Positions 1-7,113 of a stretch of DNA of 37,409 nucleotides are shown in pieces. The translations under genes and the position numbers were made by a program. The DNA lies in contig JACPPG010000088.1 in NCBI GenBank assembly GCA_016191115.1, forward strand, positions 1 to 37,409, read 5' to 3'. Each line of letters opens with the position of its first letter. Within the stretch, counting starts at the first letter, position 1. The notes under the pieces are model-generated. The model worked only from the letters and a program-made list of their open reading frames with translations. It had not been told where the DNA came from and ran no database searches. Source of the stretch: Planctomycetia bacterium. Its GTDB lineage: Bacteria; Planctomycetota; Planctomycetia; Pirellulales; JACPPG01.

Positions 1-33
1 GGACTGATGTTTCTTGATAAACTGGTTCATGGC
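1..33 (-). CDS. possible 5' end of an unidentified gene running off the left edge
   Basis: On the minus strand an ATG at 33-31 opens a frame reading MNQFIKKHQS up to the window edge. A GGAG lies about 10 bases upstream of it. The same frame stays open further upstream and reads as plausible protein (GHPFYWRRNA), so this could instead be the interior of a longer or decayed gene. Ten residues are too few to assign a family. Confidence 0.15.
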
Positions 34-286
34 GTTGCGTCTCCAGTAGAACGGATGGCCTTCACAAACCACCAAACTACCGTAGCGCAACGCCTCTTTC
101 CTCCCCTTTGGTTGCGGCCGCAGGCCGCGCTGTGCCCTCGGCGCCCTCGGTGGCGGATCCGCTTCTGTCGCGGCCGTCCCGCCATTCGCGGGAAAAAAGG
201 GGACATTCTGAATTACGACGAGTGCCGTAGACTGTTGGCCGGCATTCGCGCGGTGTGCGACTGTGCTGCGGGACGTGGCGGTCCGC
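34..286. other. intergenic, repeat-like hairpin
   Basis: No convincing gene lies here. A hairpin CCCGC-CATTC-GCGGG at 178-192 is followed by AAAAAAGGGGACA. Read on the minus strand this gives TGTCCCCTTTTTTCCCGC, which resembles the GGGACA/TTTTCCCGCC ends of the palindromic elements at 790-1211. It is probably a decayed relative of that family. The T-run lies on the wrong side of the stem to terminate the minus-strand gene at 287. Confidence 0.35.
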
Positions 287-685
287 TCACGGCTCGATCT
301 TGTGCCGGATTCGCTTCAAGAAGCGCGCCATCTCCACCACGTGGCGGACGTGCTTCCCCTGGCCGATCATTTCGTGCTCGTCGTGGGCCTCGACCGACAG
401 CGTGACCCGGCGGCCGTCGATCGAGAGGACTTCCGCCCGCGCGATCACCGTGGCGCCGGCGGGGGTGGCGGCCAGGTGCTCGAACTCGAAGCCGGTGCCG
501 ACCGATTGCTCGCCGACGTCCAGGTGCGGCAGGATGGCGTTGAACGCCGCGTGCTCCATCAGCATCAGCATGAACGGCGAGCCGAAGACCGGCGGCGCCT
601 CGGGGTGATAGTGGCTGACCAATTCGGCCGAGACGACGCGATGCGTCGCCTCGCCACGAACGCCGGGGGTAAGCGTGGTCTTCAT
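287..685 (-). CDS. thioesterase, hotdog fold (FlK-like)
   Basis: A 132-residue protein starting MKTTLTPGVRGEATHRV. Its length and pattern match single-domain hotdog thioesterases of the fluoroacetyl-CoA-thioesterase-like group. An active-site helix region PPVFGSPFMLMLMEHAAF (about residues 24-41) is followed by the β-strand pattern GTGFEFEHLAATPAGATVIARAEV and a final DEHEMIGQGKHVRHVV. These enzymes hydrolyse small acyl-CoA thioesters in the cytoplasm; the substrate here cannot be read from the sequence. I prefer the ATG at 685 to an upstream in-frame ATG at 742 because the family normally begins at this point, although neither has a clear ribosome binding site. It stands alone, with repeats upstream. 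Confidence 0.8.
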   Translation of the reverse strand: MKTTLTPGVRGEATHRVVSAELVSHYHPEAPPVFGSPFMLMLMEHAAFNAILPHLDVGEQSVGTGFEFEHLAATPAGATVIARAEVLSIDGRRVTLSVEAHDEHEMIGQGKHVRHVVEMARFLKRIRHKIEP

Positions 686-789
686 GGGCAGCAAACGCAG
701 CAGCAAGGGACAGGGGAGATGAGAAGGCGCGAAGCCGCCCAATTATGAGGGATCGGGCGCGCGGGTGGAAGGTTCGGCGGGCTGCCACG

Positions 790-929
790 AGGGCCGTTCA
801 CAGATTCAAGCTTGCCGGCGGCGCACCGGCGGGAAAGTGGGACAGGCACCGAGACGAAACGTTGGTCTGAAAGGGCTTGCGCTGTTTATGCTCGGAGCCA
901 GTCCCATTTTCCCGCCTCGCCATTTTGAA
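790..929 (+). repeat. palindromic element A, copy 1 (right end missing)
   Basis: Begins AGGGCCGTTCACAG and follows the full-length copy at 1055-1211 closely, including the two internal arms (GGCGGGAAAGTGGGACAGG and its near-complement ending TTTTCCCGCC). Its right terminal inverted repeat is missing. From 930 the sequence switches to the right half of element C. Confidence 0.8.
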
Positions 930-976
930 GTTCTCAATCCTTCCGGAAGGACCTTCGGCCGAAAAATGTGCCTGAC
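930..976 (+). repeat. half copy of palindromic element C
   Basis: Runs from GTTCTCAAT to GAAAAATGTGCCTGAC and matches 37222-37267 with one extra G and one substitution. It contains the hairpin formed by CCGGAAGG and CCTTCGG. It is joined directly to element A copy 1, which makes a chimeric repeat. Confidence 0.75.
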
Positions 977-1054
977 TGCCTGACCCCCTCGCCCAGGACT
1001 CAAAATGTCGCTTGATCGCGGCGGCCCGATTCCGTTACCCTGCGGGCCGCGGGG

Positions 1055-1211
1055 CAGGGCCATTCACAGATTCAAGCTTGCCGGCGGCGCACCGGCGGGA
1101 AAGGGGGACAGGCACCGAGACGCAACGTTGGTCTGAAAGGACTTGCGCTGTTTATGCTCGGAGCCAGTCCCATTTTCCCGCCTCGCCATTTTGAAAAATA
1201 GAATGGCCCTG
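1055..1211 (+). repeat. palindromic element A, copy 2, full length (157 bp, MITE-like)
   Basis: Perfect 11-bp terminal inverted repeats: CAGGGCCATTC at 1055-1065 and GAATGGCCCTG at 1201-1211. Inside lie 26-base arms at 1094-1119 and 1157-1182 that pair with a few mismatches around a loop of about 37 bases, so most of the element can fold as one long hairpin. It has no reading frame of its own. No target duplication is evident at its edges. The third copy (26060-26217) is in the opposite orientation and has a clear target duplication, so this is very likely a non-autonomous mobile element. Confidence 0.85.
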
Positions 1212-1441
1212 GGACGATGCTTTCCGGCTGGTTTCTGCAAAATTCGCGGCACCCACTGCTTGACAACCAGGGCCTCAAGGACACAAAGAGAGGCAGGCAT
1301 CGCCGCGGCAGCCATGCCGTCAGCGTGACGTACAGATATCGGGCCATCTACGTCACCGACGGACCAACCAATGTCTGGTATTGGATCGGATCGCACGAGG
1401 ACTACAACAGTTTTGTGGGCAGCACCCGAAAGAGGCCTCTC

Positions 1442-2758
1442 ATGCCCCGCCACAATTTCTTCGTGCTCGTGGCCATTGCCGTGGTGTCGGTCGTCTGCTT
1501 CCGCCAGGCCGATAGCGCGCATCGCACCGAGTACGGCGAGATGTTCGACACGTTCACCGAGGTGCTCAACAAGGTCGACAAGCATTACCTGCGCAAAGTC
1601 GACAACCGCCTGCTGTTCGAGGGGGCCTTGCAGGGCATGATGGCGAAGCTCGACCCCTATTCGGCCTACATCGACCCCGATCACCTCAAGGAGTTCAAGG
1701 CGAGCCTCGAACAAAAGTTCGGCGGCATCGGCATCGAAGTCGCAAGGGATCCGCAGACGAACCGGCTGACGATCACCAGCCCCATGGCCGATTCGCCGGC
1801 CTACAAGCAGGGCATCCGCGCCGGCGACACGATCGTCAAGATCGACGGCAAGAACGCCGAAGCCATTTCCATGCAGGAGATCGTCGGCCGACTCCGCGGC
1901 AAGGAAGGGGAAACCGTCCGTCTGACCGTGCTGCACAAGGGAGACACCGAGCCCGTCGAGATCGCCATCCAACGGGCCGTGATCCCCGTGCCGGCCGTCC
2001 TGGGCGATGTCCGCGATGCCGACAACCATTGGAATTTTTTTCTGGCGGGGCACGAGGGCATCGGTTACGTGCGCGTGACCAACTTCGGCGAGAACACCGA
2101 AAAGGAGCTTAAGGCGGCCCTCGCCTGGCTTGCCGAACGGCACGTGCAGGGCTTGATCCTGGACTTGCGCAATAACCAGGGCGGACTGTTGGATGAAGCC
2201 ACCAAGACGTGCGATCTGTTCCTCGAGCACGGACGCATCGTGAGCACCCGCGGCCGCGAGGGCGTCGAGACCAAAACCTGGGACGCCTCCGGCGGCGCGC
2301 CTTACGCCCAACTCCCCATGGTTGTGCTCGTGAACCAGTTCACCGCCAGCGCCAGCGAAATTGTCGCCGCCTGCCTGCAGGACCATCATCGGGCGATCAT
2401 CGTCGGGCAGCGGACGTGGGGAAAGGGAACCGTGCAGAACGTGATCCCGTTGGAGCATGGGCGGAGCCTGCTCAAACTCACCACGGCCAGCTATTGGCGC
2501 CCCAATGGCCAGGACATCCACCGCTACCCGGATGACAAGGACCAGGAAGACTGGGGCGTGCAGCCCGACAGCGGATACGAAATGAAGCTGAGCGACGCTG
2601 AGCTGGCCACCGTGATGCAGCACCGCCGCCAGCGCGACGTCATCGCCGAGCGCGAGCCAACGCCCGAGGATCCCGACGCGGCGGACAAGGCGCCGGCGGA
2701 CGTCGACCCACAACTGCAAAAGGCGCTTGAGGCGCTACAGTCGCTGCTGCCAAAATGA
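1442..2758 (+). CDS. S41 family C-terminal processing peptidase (CtpA-like)
   Basis: 438 residues. An N-terminal hydrophobic segment (about residues 5-20, FFVLVAIAVVSVVCF) acts as signal or anchor, so the protease should work outside the inner membrane. A PDZ domain follows at about 95-175 (FGGIGIEV, GIRAGDTIVKIDG). The S41 catalytic core comes next: DLRNNQGGLLDEA at about 241-253, TASASEI with likely nucleophile S303, and GQRTWGKGTVQ with likely general base K328. The 25-residue Ser-Lys spacing is that known for this family. The substrate is not identifiable. The frame is open back to 1217, but I choose the ATG at 1442: AGAGG lies 6 bases before it and it opens the signal sequence directly. 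The upstream part of the frame looks non-coding. Confidence 0.92.
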   Translation: MPRHNFFVLVAIAVVSVVCFRQADSAHRTEYGEMFDTFTEVLNKVDKHYLRKVDNRLLFEGALQGMMAKLDPYSAYIDPDHLKEFKASLEQKFGGIGIEVARDPQTNRLTITSPMADSPAYKQGIRAGDTIVKIDGKNAEAISMQEIVGRLRGKEGETVRLTVLHKGDTEPVEIAIQRAVIPVPAVLGDVRDADNHWNFFLAGHEGIGYVRVTNFGENTEKELKAALAWLAERHVQGLILDLRNNQGGLLDEATKTCDLFLEHGRIVSTRGREGVETKTWDASGGAPYAQLPMVVLVNQFTASASEIVAACLQDHHRAIIVGQRTWGKGTVQNVIPLEHGRSLLKLTTASYWRPNGQDIHRYPDDKDQEDWGVQPDSGYEMKLSDAELATVMQHRRQRDVIAEREPTPEDPDAADKAPADVDPQLQKALEALQSLLPK

Positions 2759-3132
2759 GCAAGGTCGGGCGCAATCGGGTGCGTCACGCGCAGCGTCATG
2801 GCCGCCACGATCGGTTCGTTTTTACGGTCGTTTGCAAAGCAGTTTGAAAAAACTGCGTAGCGCGGAACCGGCCAGATTGGCCAATCGCTTATGTTGTCCG
2901 CCGGCGGACGATCAAGGCGCAACTTACTGGCCGCCAAAGGGGGATTGCGTCGACGAACGCCCGTCGTGTGTCTTTTCCACCGATTGGCCCCAAAGTTGCA
3001 CATTGCTTGGCGCGCCTTGCGCGGGTGCCACAACCGAGTGTCGCACATGATCGTTGAGAATCGGCCGCCGCGCGGTGTTGAGCGTGTTTCACGATCGTGG
3101 GGCGATTATCGGCAAGCGAGGGGAGCCGGGAG
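2759..3132. other. intergenic with a short GAAA-capped hairpin
   Basis: No gene is supported here. The only clear structure is GCAGTTT-GAAA-AAACTGC at 2839-2856, a perfect 7-bp stem closed by a GAAA tetraloop, about 80 bases after the S41 stop. No T-run follows, so it is not a standard intrinsic terminator. Confidence 0.4.
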
Positions 3133-3420
3133 ATGGGCCGCAAAATTCGCTGCACGATCATCGAGGTTGACAACGCTCACGGCGCCGCGGCGGCCAGCGG
3201 CTCGGCGCAACCGATCCACCGTGACTTGCCCCCGTGGGCCGATCCGTTCATCGCGCGGCTGGTGGAGAAGCACCGCATTCGTGCGGCACTGGCGGACTCG
3301 CTTGGTTTCCTGGCGAGGGAAGCAGCGCATCCGACCGACGCGGCGCCCGATCTTCCACCCGGCCGATGGCGGGCGCGATTCCGCATGCCCGGTGGCGACG
3401 GGCCCCTTCCGCCCGACTGA
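3133..3420 (+). CDS. small hypothetical protein
   Basis: 95 residues starting MGRKIRCTIIEVDNAHG. GGGAG lies immediately before the ATG at 3133; an in-frame ATG at 3097 exists but adds a less protein-like stretch. It has no signal peptide or membrane segment. The central part (DPFIARLVEKHRIRAALADSLGFLAREA) is predicted helical and amphipathic, and the tail is rich in Pro, Arg and Gly. I do not recognise a family. The composition and ribosome site support a real gene better than the competing frames on the other strand. Confidence 0.5.
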   Translation: MGRKIRCTIIEVDNAHGAAAASGSAQPIHRDLPPWADPFIARLVEKHRIRAALADSLGFLAREAAHPTDAAPDLPPGRWRARFRMPGGDGPLPPD

Positions 3421-3456
3421 CTTGCGACGCGGTGGCGCATGGTCTGGCGCGCGGCG

Positions 3457-3948
3457 CTATCGGGCCAGGGCCTCCAGGTCGGTGTCGAATCGCAGCGTGA
3501 CGACGCGCCACGTGTCGAGCGCGCTCGCGGCTTCCGTCCCCCGCGGCTCGCGCTGGTCGCGATAATAGACGATATACCACACGACCGGGTAGTTCTCGCA
3601 CTTGTAGAGATATTTTAGTACGACCAAATCGCTCCCGACGCGCCGCGCGGCAATCCGCTCGTGGTTCCGATAGGGACCGTAGTTCGTCGCCAGATCGCGC
3701 GTCTTCTTCATCAGCAGCGTCAACTGCTCCTGCCGGTCTCCCTTGGCCAACTGGCTGCCGGCAAGCAGCGTGGCGAAGGCCTCTTGGATCTTGTCCTCCG
3801 ACACGCTCTCGAAAAAGACCGACGCCCGCGCCGCAAGGGCGGCGACGGCCGGATCGTCGATCGGGGTGGCATTCTGCGCGGCCGCGTCTGTCGCCAGCGT
3901 CGACAGCAGCAAAAGCGGCCAGGTAAACCGGATCCATGGAAAAGTCAT
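3457..3948 (-). CDS. secreted hypothetical protein
   Basis: 163 residues. The N-terminus is a good Sec signal peptide (MTFPWIRFTWPLLLLSTLA, likely cleavage after DAAA before QN), and GAGGT lies 7 bases upstream of the ATG. The mature part is mixed helix and sheet. It contains an acidic helical segment (SVFFESVSEDKIQEAFATLL) and a β-rich C-terminus with many aromatic residues (YLYKCENYPVVWYIVYYRD). That pattern resembles small periplasmic NTF2/DUF4440-like or DUF3887-like folds, but I cannot assign one. It precedes folC on the opposite side of a short gap and shows no operon link. Confidence 0.65.
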   Translation of the reverse strand: MTFPWIRFTWPLLLLSTLATDAAAQNATPIDDPAVAALAARASVFFESVSEDKIQEAFATLLAGSQLAKGDRQEQLTLLMKKTRDLATNYGPYRNHERIAARRVGSDLVVLKYLYKCENYPVVWYIVYYRDQREPRGTEAASALDTWRVVTLRFDTDLEALAR

Positions 3949-4045
3949 GTAAGTACCTCATCGTCAGCAGACGCGCCGACGGGCTAAGCCCGCGAAGCGA
4001 ACTTCCACCGGCCCTCAGTGTCCCCAACCCAATCGTACGATGCCA

Positions 4046-5455
4046 TCAGGCCGGCTGCACGGCGGGAGTAGCGTGCGCGAGCGGCCGGCGGTCGATTTCC
4101 TGCCGCATCTCGGCCGCGATAAAGAACGAGCCGGTTACGCACAACAGGTGGTCCGGGGACAGCATCTGGCGGGCGGCGCCCCATGCCGCGGCCGGATCGG
4201 GGTAGCACCGGCAATGATCGACCGAAAGCTCGGCCGCGAGTGCCGCCAATTCATCGATCGGAACGCCGCGGGGGTTCTTCTGATACCGGGTAAGCAGGAT
4301 GGTATCGAACTTCGGCGCCAAACTGGACAACATGCCCCGCACGTCCTTGTCGCGGCTGGGAGCGAACAGCGCGATGCGCGGGCCCGGCGAGAAGCTCGCC
4401 TGCAACGTGTCCACGAGCGCCTCGATCGAAGCCACGTTGTGCGCCGCGTCGATCACCACCGCCGGCCGGCGACCCACGATCTCGACCCGGGCCGGCGAAC
4501 GAACCTCGGCCAATCCCGTCCGAACGTCGTCTTCGGCAAGAGACCATCCCCGCGAGGCCAGCTCGGCAAGTGTCGCCAATGCCACGGCCGCGTTCGCCCC
4601 TTGGTGCGCGCCCAACAGTCCCAGCGACACCGCCTCGTACGATCGTTCGGCCGCGCCTTGCCAGTGGAAATCCACCTTGCCGGCACTCGGATAGTGGTCC
4701 ACCCGCAGCGGCGGAAAGTAGCGATAGCCGAAGTCCCGGTCCAACTGAATCAACCGGCTGCCGCGCTCGCGACACACTTGCTCGATCACTTGACGCGGCT
4801 CGTCGTCCGTCACGCCCGACACGACCGGCACGCCCGCCTTGACGATGCCGGCCTTCTCGCAGGCGATCGCGCCCAGGGTGTTTCCCAGTTGCCGGGTGTG
4901 GTCCAGGCTGATGCTGGTGATGACCGACACCGCGGGCGAACAGACGTTGGTCGAGTCGAGCCGCCCGCCCATCCCTACTTCGAGCACGGCCGCCTGCACG
5001 TGGTGCCGCATGAAGCTCAACAGCGCCATGACGGTCGTCAACTCAAAATAGGTCGGGCCGCAGTCGCCGGCGCGGCACGCCGCTTCGGCGTCCATGGCTT
5101 CGACGATCGGCCGGAGCCGCTCCACGAGCTCGACCAATTCCCGCGGCGAGCAATTCTCCCCATCGACGGCTATGCGCTCCTCGACGTTTACCAGGTGAGG
5201 GGACGTGAACAAACCGGTCCGGTAGCCCGCCGTGGTCAGGACCGAGGCGATCATCGCCGCCGTCGACCCTTTTCCCTTGGTGCCGGCGACGTGCACGATG
5301 GCGAGCCCCTGTTGCGGGCTGCCGACGCGCGCCAGCAGCTCGCGCATGCGGTCGAGCCGGAACTGCCGCGGGCCGTAGGGCATGGTCATCGCGCGCTCGT
5401 AGTTGATGCGGTCGAAGAGCAGCGCCAGCGCGCGGTCGTGGTCCGTAGTCGTCAC
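4046..5455 (-). CDS. folC: bifunctional folylpolyglutamate synthase / dihydrofolate synthase
   Basis: 469 residues, with the typical FolC length and order. The ATP-binding P-loop GTKGKGST is at residues 58-65, TSPHLVNVEERIAVDG follows, then LEVGMGGRLDSTN and SISLDHTRQLGNTLGAIACEKAGI, and the C-terminal ligase domain carries VVIDAAHNVAS. The enzyme adds glutamate to dihydropteroate and/or to reduced folates in the cytoplasm with ATP. The start is GTG at 5455, with GGAG 6 bases upstream; the next in-frame ATG (residue 23) would remove conserved sequence. metF, which acts in the same one-carbon pathway, lies 25 kb away, so there is no local operon. Confidence 0.95.
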   Translation of the reverse strand: MTTTDHDRALALLFDRINYERAMTMPYGPRQFRLDRMRELLARVGSPQQGLAIVHVAGTKGKGSTAAMIASVLTTAGYRTGLFTSPHLVNVEERIAVDGENCSPRELVELVERLRPIVEAMDAEAACRAGDCGPTYFELTTVMALLSFMRHHVQAAVLEVGMGGRLDSTNVCSPAVSVITSISLDHTRQLGNTLGAIACEKAGIVKAGVPVVSGVTDDEPRQVIEQVCRERGSRLIQLDRDFGYRYFPPLRVDHYPSAGKVDFHWQGAAERSYEAVSLGLLGAHQGANAAVALATLAELASRGWSLAEDDVRTGLAEVRSPARVEIVGRRPAVVIDAAHNVASIEALVDTLQASFSPGPRIALFAPSRDKDVRGMLSSLAPKFDTILLTRYQKNPRGVPIDELAALAAELSVDHCRCYPDPAAAWGAARQMLSPDHLLCVTGSFFIAAEMRQEIDRRPLAHATPAVQPA

Positions 5456-5590
5456 AAATCGCTCCGCGACCGAGGGAGTTCGCCACAGTCGGATGCGATT
5501 AGAGTGTAACTAGCGAGCCGCCGAATGTCTGCCCGTTGCGCCGCGGGTTGGCGCTCCCCAGGGCGCTTTTGCCCTTCGGCGCGTGCGGGA

Positions 5591-5624
5591 GGGCCGGAGA
5601 GGCGCGATTGAGCCCCTCCGGCCC
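5591..5624 (-). terminator. GC-rich hairpin after the 5690 gene
   Basis: Perfect 9-bp arms GGGCCGGAG (5591-5599) and CTCCGGCCC (5616-5624) lie just beyond the stop codon of the minus-strand gene at 5690 and before folC. There is no T-run, so it is either a Rho-independent-like pause structure or a decayed palindromic repeat. Confidence 0.35.
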
Positions 5625-5689
5625 CGTAACGTGGGGGTCGAGGCGGGAAATGAGAATGGTCTGGTTTTGGCGGGCCTTCGGCTATGCTC

Positions 5690-5878
5690 TCACGACGGCG
5701 CGGCCAACGCGTCGCGACGGAGCGACTGGCAAAGACGCGACAGCTCCCCCAGGTCGCGCACGATCGAGCGGGCGAGGTACCGCTCGGTGGCGCCGGCCGC
5801 CGTGTGCCACCGGTCGTGACAATCGTGCAAGTGTGCGAGCAGCTCCTTCATCCATAGCGTCTTGGCATGCCGGTCCAT
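5690..5878 (-). CDS. small helical hypothetical protein
   Basis: 62 residues, MDRHAKTLWMKELLAHLHDCHDRWHTAAGATERY and onward. GGAG sits 8 bases before the ATG. It is predicted to be two amphipathic helices, soluble, and rich in His, Trp and Cys in the first half. A longer overlapping frame on the same strand (5682-6095) reads as Arg/Gly-rich shadow sequence and is not preferred. The family is not recognised. It is divergent from the FHA gene. Confidence 0.5.
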   Translation of the reverse strand: MDRHAKTLWMKELLAHLHDCHDRWHTAAGATERYLARSIVRDLGELSRLCQSLRRDALAAPS

Positions 5879-6370
5879 CTGTGCGACTCCGTGATCGGTC
5901 CATGATTCGCCGCTTTTGCCTGACGCGACTGACGAGAAGCATCCCGCATGCCAGACGCCGAGCGTCCCCCGCCGCGACGTGCATCGCTATCGCGCCCAAC
6001 GATGTCCCGGCCAACGCCTTAAGGTCGATTCGCCGCCGCGTCCCGCTGGGACGACGCACCGCCCGACGCCGCCCAAGCGCTTGTAAAAACAACAAGTCTT
6101 GCCGGGCGCCCGGCCACTCCCATGCGTGGATGCACGGCCGGATTGGGCCGTTTTCAGCGACTCATCGCATTTCGTTGACCCCCGTTTTGCCGACATGCTA
6201 TAAGTAATGATGAGCCGATAATTTACGTTTGTTCGCTAGCCACGGCCGGCTCGAGTGCGACAGGGCGGCTCCGCTTCTCGCTGCGCGCTTTAGCTCGGTC
6301 AAAAACCCCATTCGGCCGCCCTAGGGGCGTGACGCCCCAGGCCCCGGCGTCAACCGAGCAAATTCCGCCC
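5879..6370. other. divergent intergenic region
   Basis: This 492-base gap between the 62-residue gene (minus) and the FHA gene (plus) holds no supported ORF. It carries a σ70-like promoter at 6175-6204 and a small hairpin GGGGCG-TGA-CGCCCC at 6324-6338, which would lie in the leader of the FHA mRNA. Confidence 0.4.
6175..6204 (+). promoter_or_regulatory. σ70-like promoter for the FHA gene
   Basis: TTGACC at 6175-6180 and TATAAG at 6199-6204 are separated by 18 bases. They lie about 165 bases upstream of the FHA start, giving a long leader that contains the hairpin at 6324-6338. This is predicted from motif match only. Confidence 0.4.
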
Positions 6371-7054
6371 ATGGCACTGGTCACCATCCGTATTCTCGAT
6401 GGCGCGGACCGGGGGCGAGTCTACGAGGACGTTCCCACGCCGGTCACCATCGGGCGCGAGGAAGGGAACGACATTCAGTTGGCCGACGAGCGGGTCAGCC
6501 GCTTTCACCTCAAGATTCAGGAAGATCACGATAAGGTCGTCCTTACGGATCTCGACAGCACCAACGGCACCAAAGTCAACGGCGAGGACACACACCTGCG
6601 CATCCTCCGTTTCGGAGATATGGTCACCCTCGGCCGCTCGGTCCTGCTCTACGGCTCGCAAGAACAGATCGCCCAGCGACTCGCCAGCCTCCGCGACGCC
6701 GAAGGGGACAGCCTCGGCACGATCGGCGGCGAGGCCACGGGCGGCGACGTCGCGGCCATAAACCCCAGCTTCGATTTCGAAGTGGGGTGGAGCGGCGCCA
6801 CCGGATCGCAAGCCATCCTGCACCGGCTATCGCCGCCCGAACTGCCCGAGCGATTGGGCCCCAGTCAGGCCGCGCAGTTGTCGGAGCTGTTGGAGTACTT
6901 GCACACGCGGATTCGAACCCTGCTCGAGACAGTGCAGGTCGAAGGGAAAAAGGGGCGTGTCACACTCGATGAGCGGCAGTGGCAGAACCTGCTCGACCTG
7001 CAGGCCCGTCTGGCCACATATCTCCGCACCATCGGCCGCCCGCAGGAAGAGTAA
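6371..7054 (+). CDS. FHA-domain protein
   Basis: 227 residues. The N-terminal half is a forkhead-associated domain with all hallmark positions: GRE at 28-30, SRFH at 43-46 and DLDSTNGTKVNG at 60-71. FHA domains bind phosphothreonine peptides and act in Ser/Thr kinase signalling. After a linker, the C-terminal part (about 150-225) is helical (LSELLEYLHTRIRTLLETV, WQNLLDLQARLATYLRTI), suggesting oligomerisation. The frame can start at a GTG at 6329, but the ATG at 6371 (MALVTIRILDG) puts the first FHA β-strand right after the start, as usual. The cytoplasmic partner kinase is not in the window. Confidence 0.88.
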   Translation: MALVTIRILDGADRGRVYEDVPTPVTIGREEGNDIQLADERVSRFHLKIQEDHDKVVLTDLDSTNGTKVNGEDTHLRILRFGDMVTLGRSVLLYGSQEQIAQRLASLRDAEGDSLGTIGGEATGGDVAAINPSFDFEVGWSGATGSQAILHRLSPPELPERLGPSQAAQLSELLEYLHTRIRTLLETVQVEGKKGRVTLDERQWQNLLDLQARLATYLRTIGRPQEE

Positions 7055-7113
7055 GTGCCGGCAGCAATTCGCAATTGCCTAGCTAGTCGCTAGTTGCTAA
7101 TCGCTCCCCCCAG

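Noticed and set aside
213..788. 191-residue minus-strand ORF covering the thioesterase
   Set aside because: Different frame from the thioesterase, Arg/Gly/Ala-rich, and no domain pattern; a high-GC shadow.
1260..1288. TTGACA box upstream of the S41 gene as a promoter
   Set aside because: The -35 matches consensus, but at 17-18 bases spacing only ACAAAG/CAAAGA is found; too poor to list as a promoter.
1217..1441. N-terminal extension of the S41 protease
   Set aside because: No ribosome site at 1217, the translation is not protein-like, and a signal sequence with a good ribosome site begins at 1442.
1064..2719. 551-residue minus-strand ORF opposite the S41 gene
   Set aside because: It is antisense to a clear protease gene; composition is a mirror of the high-GC codon pattern.
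4040..5509. 489-residue plus-strand ORF opposite folC
   Set aside because: Arg/His/Gln/Asp-rich antisense shadow of folC.
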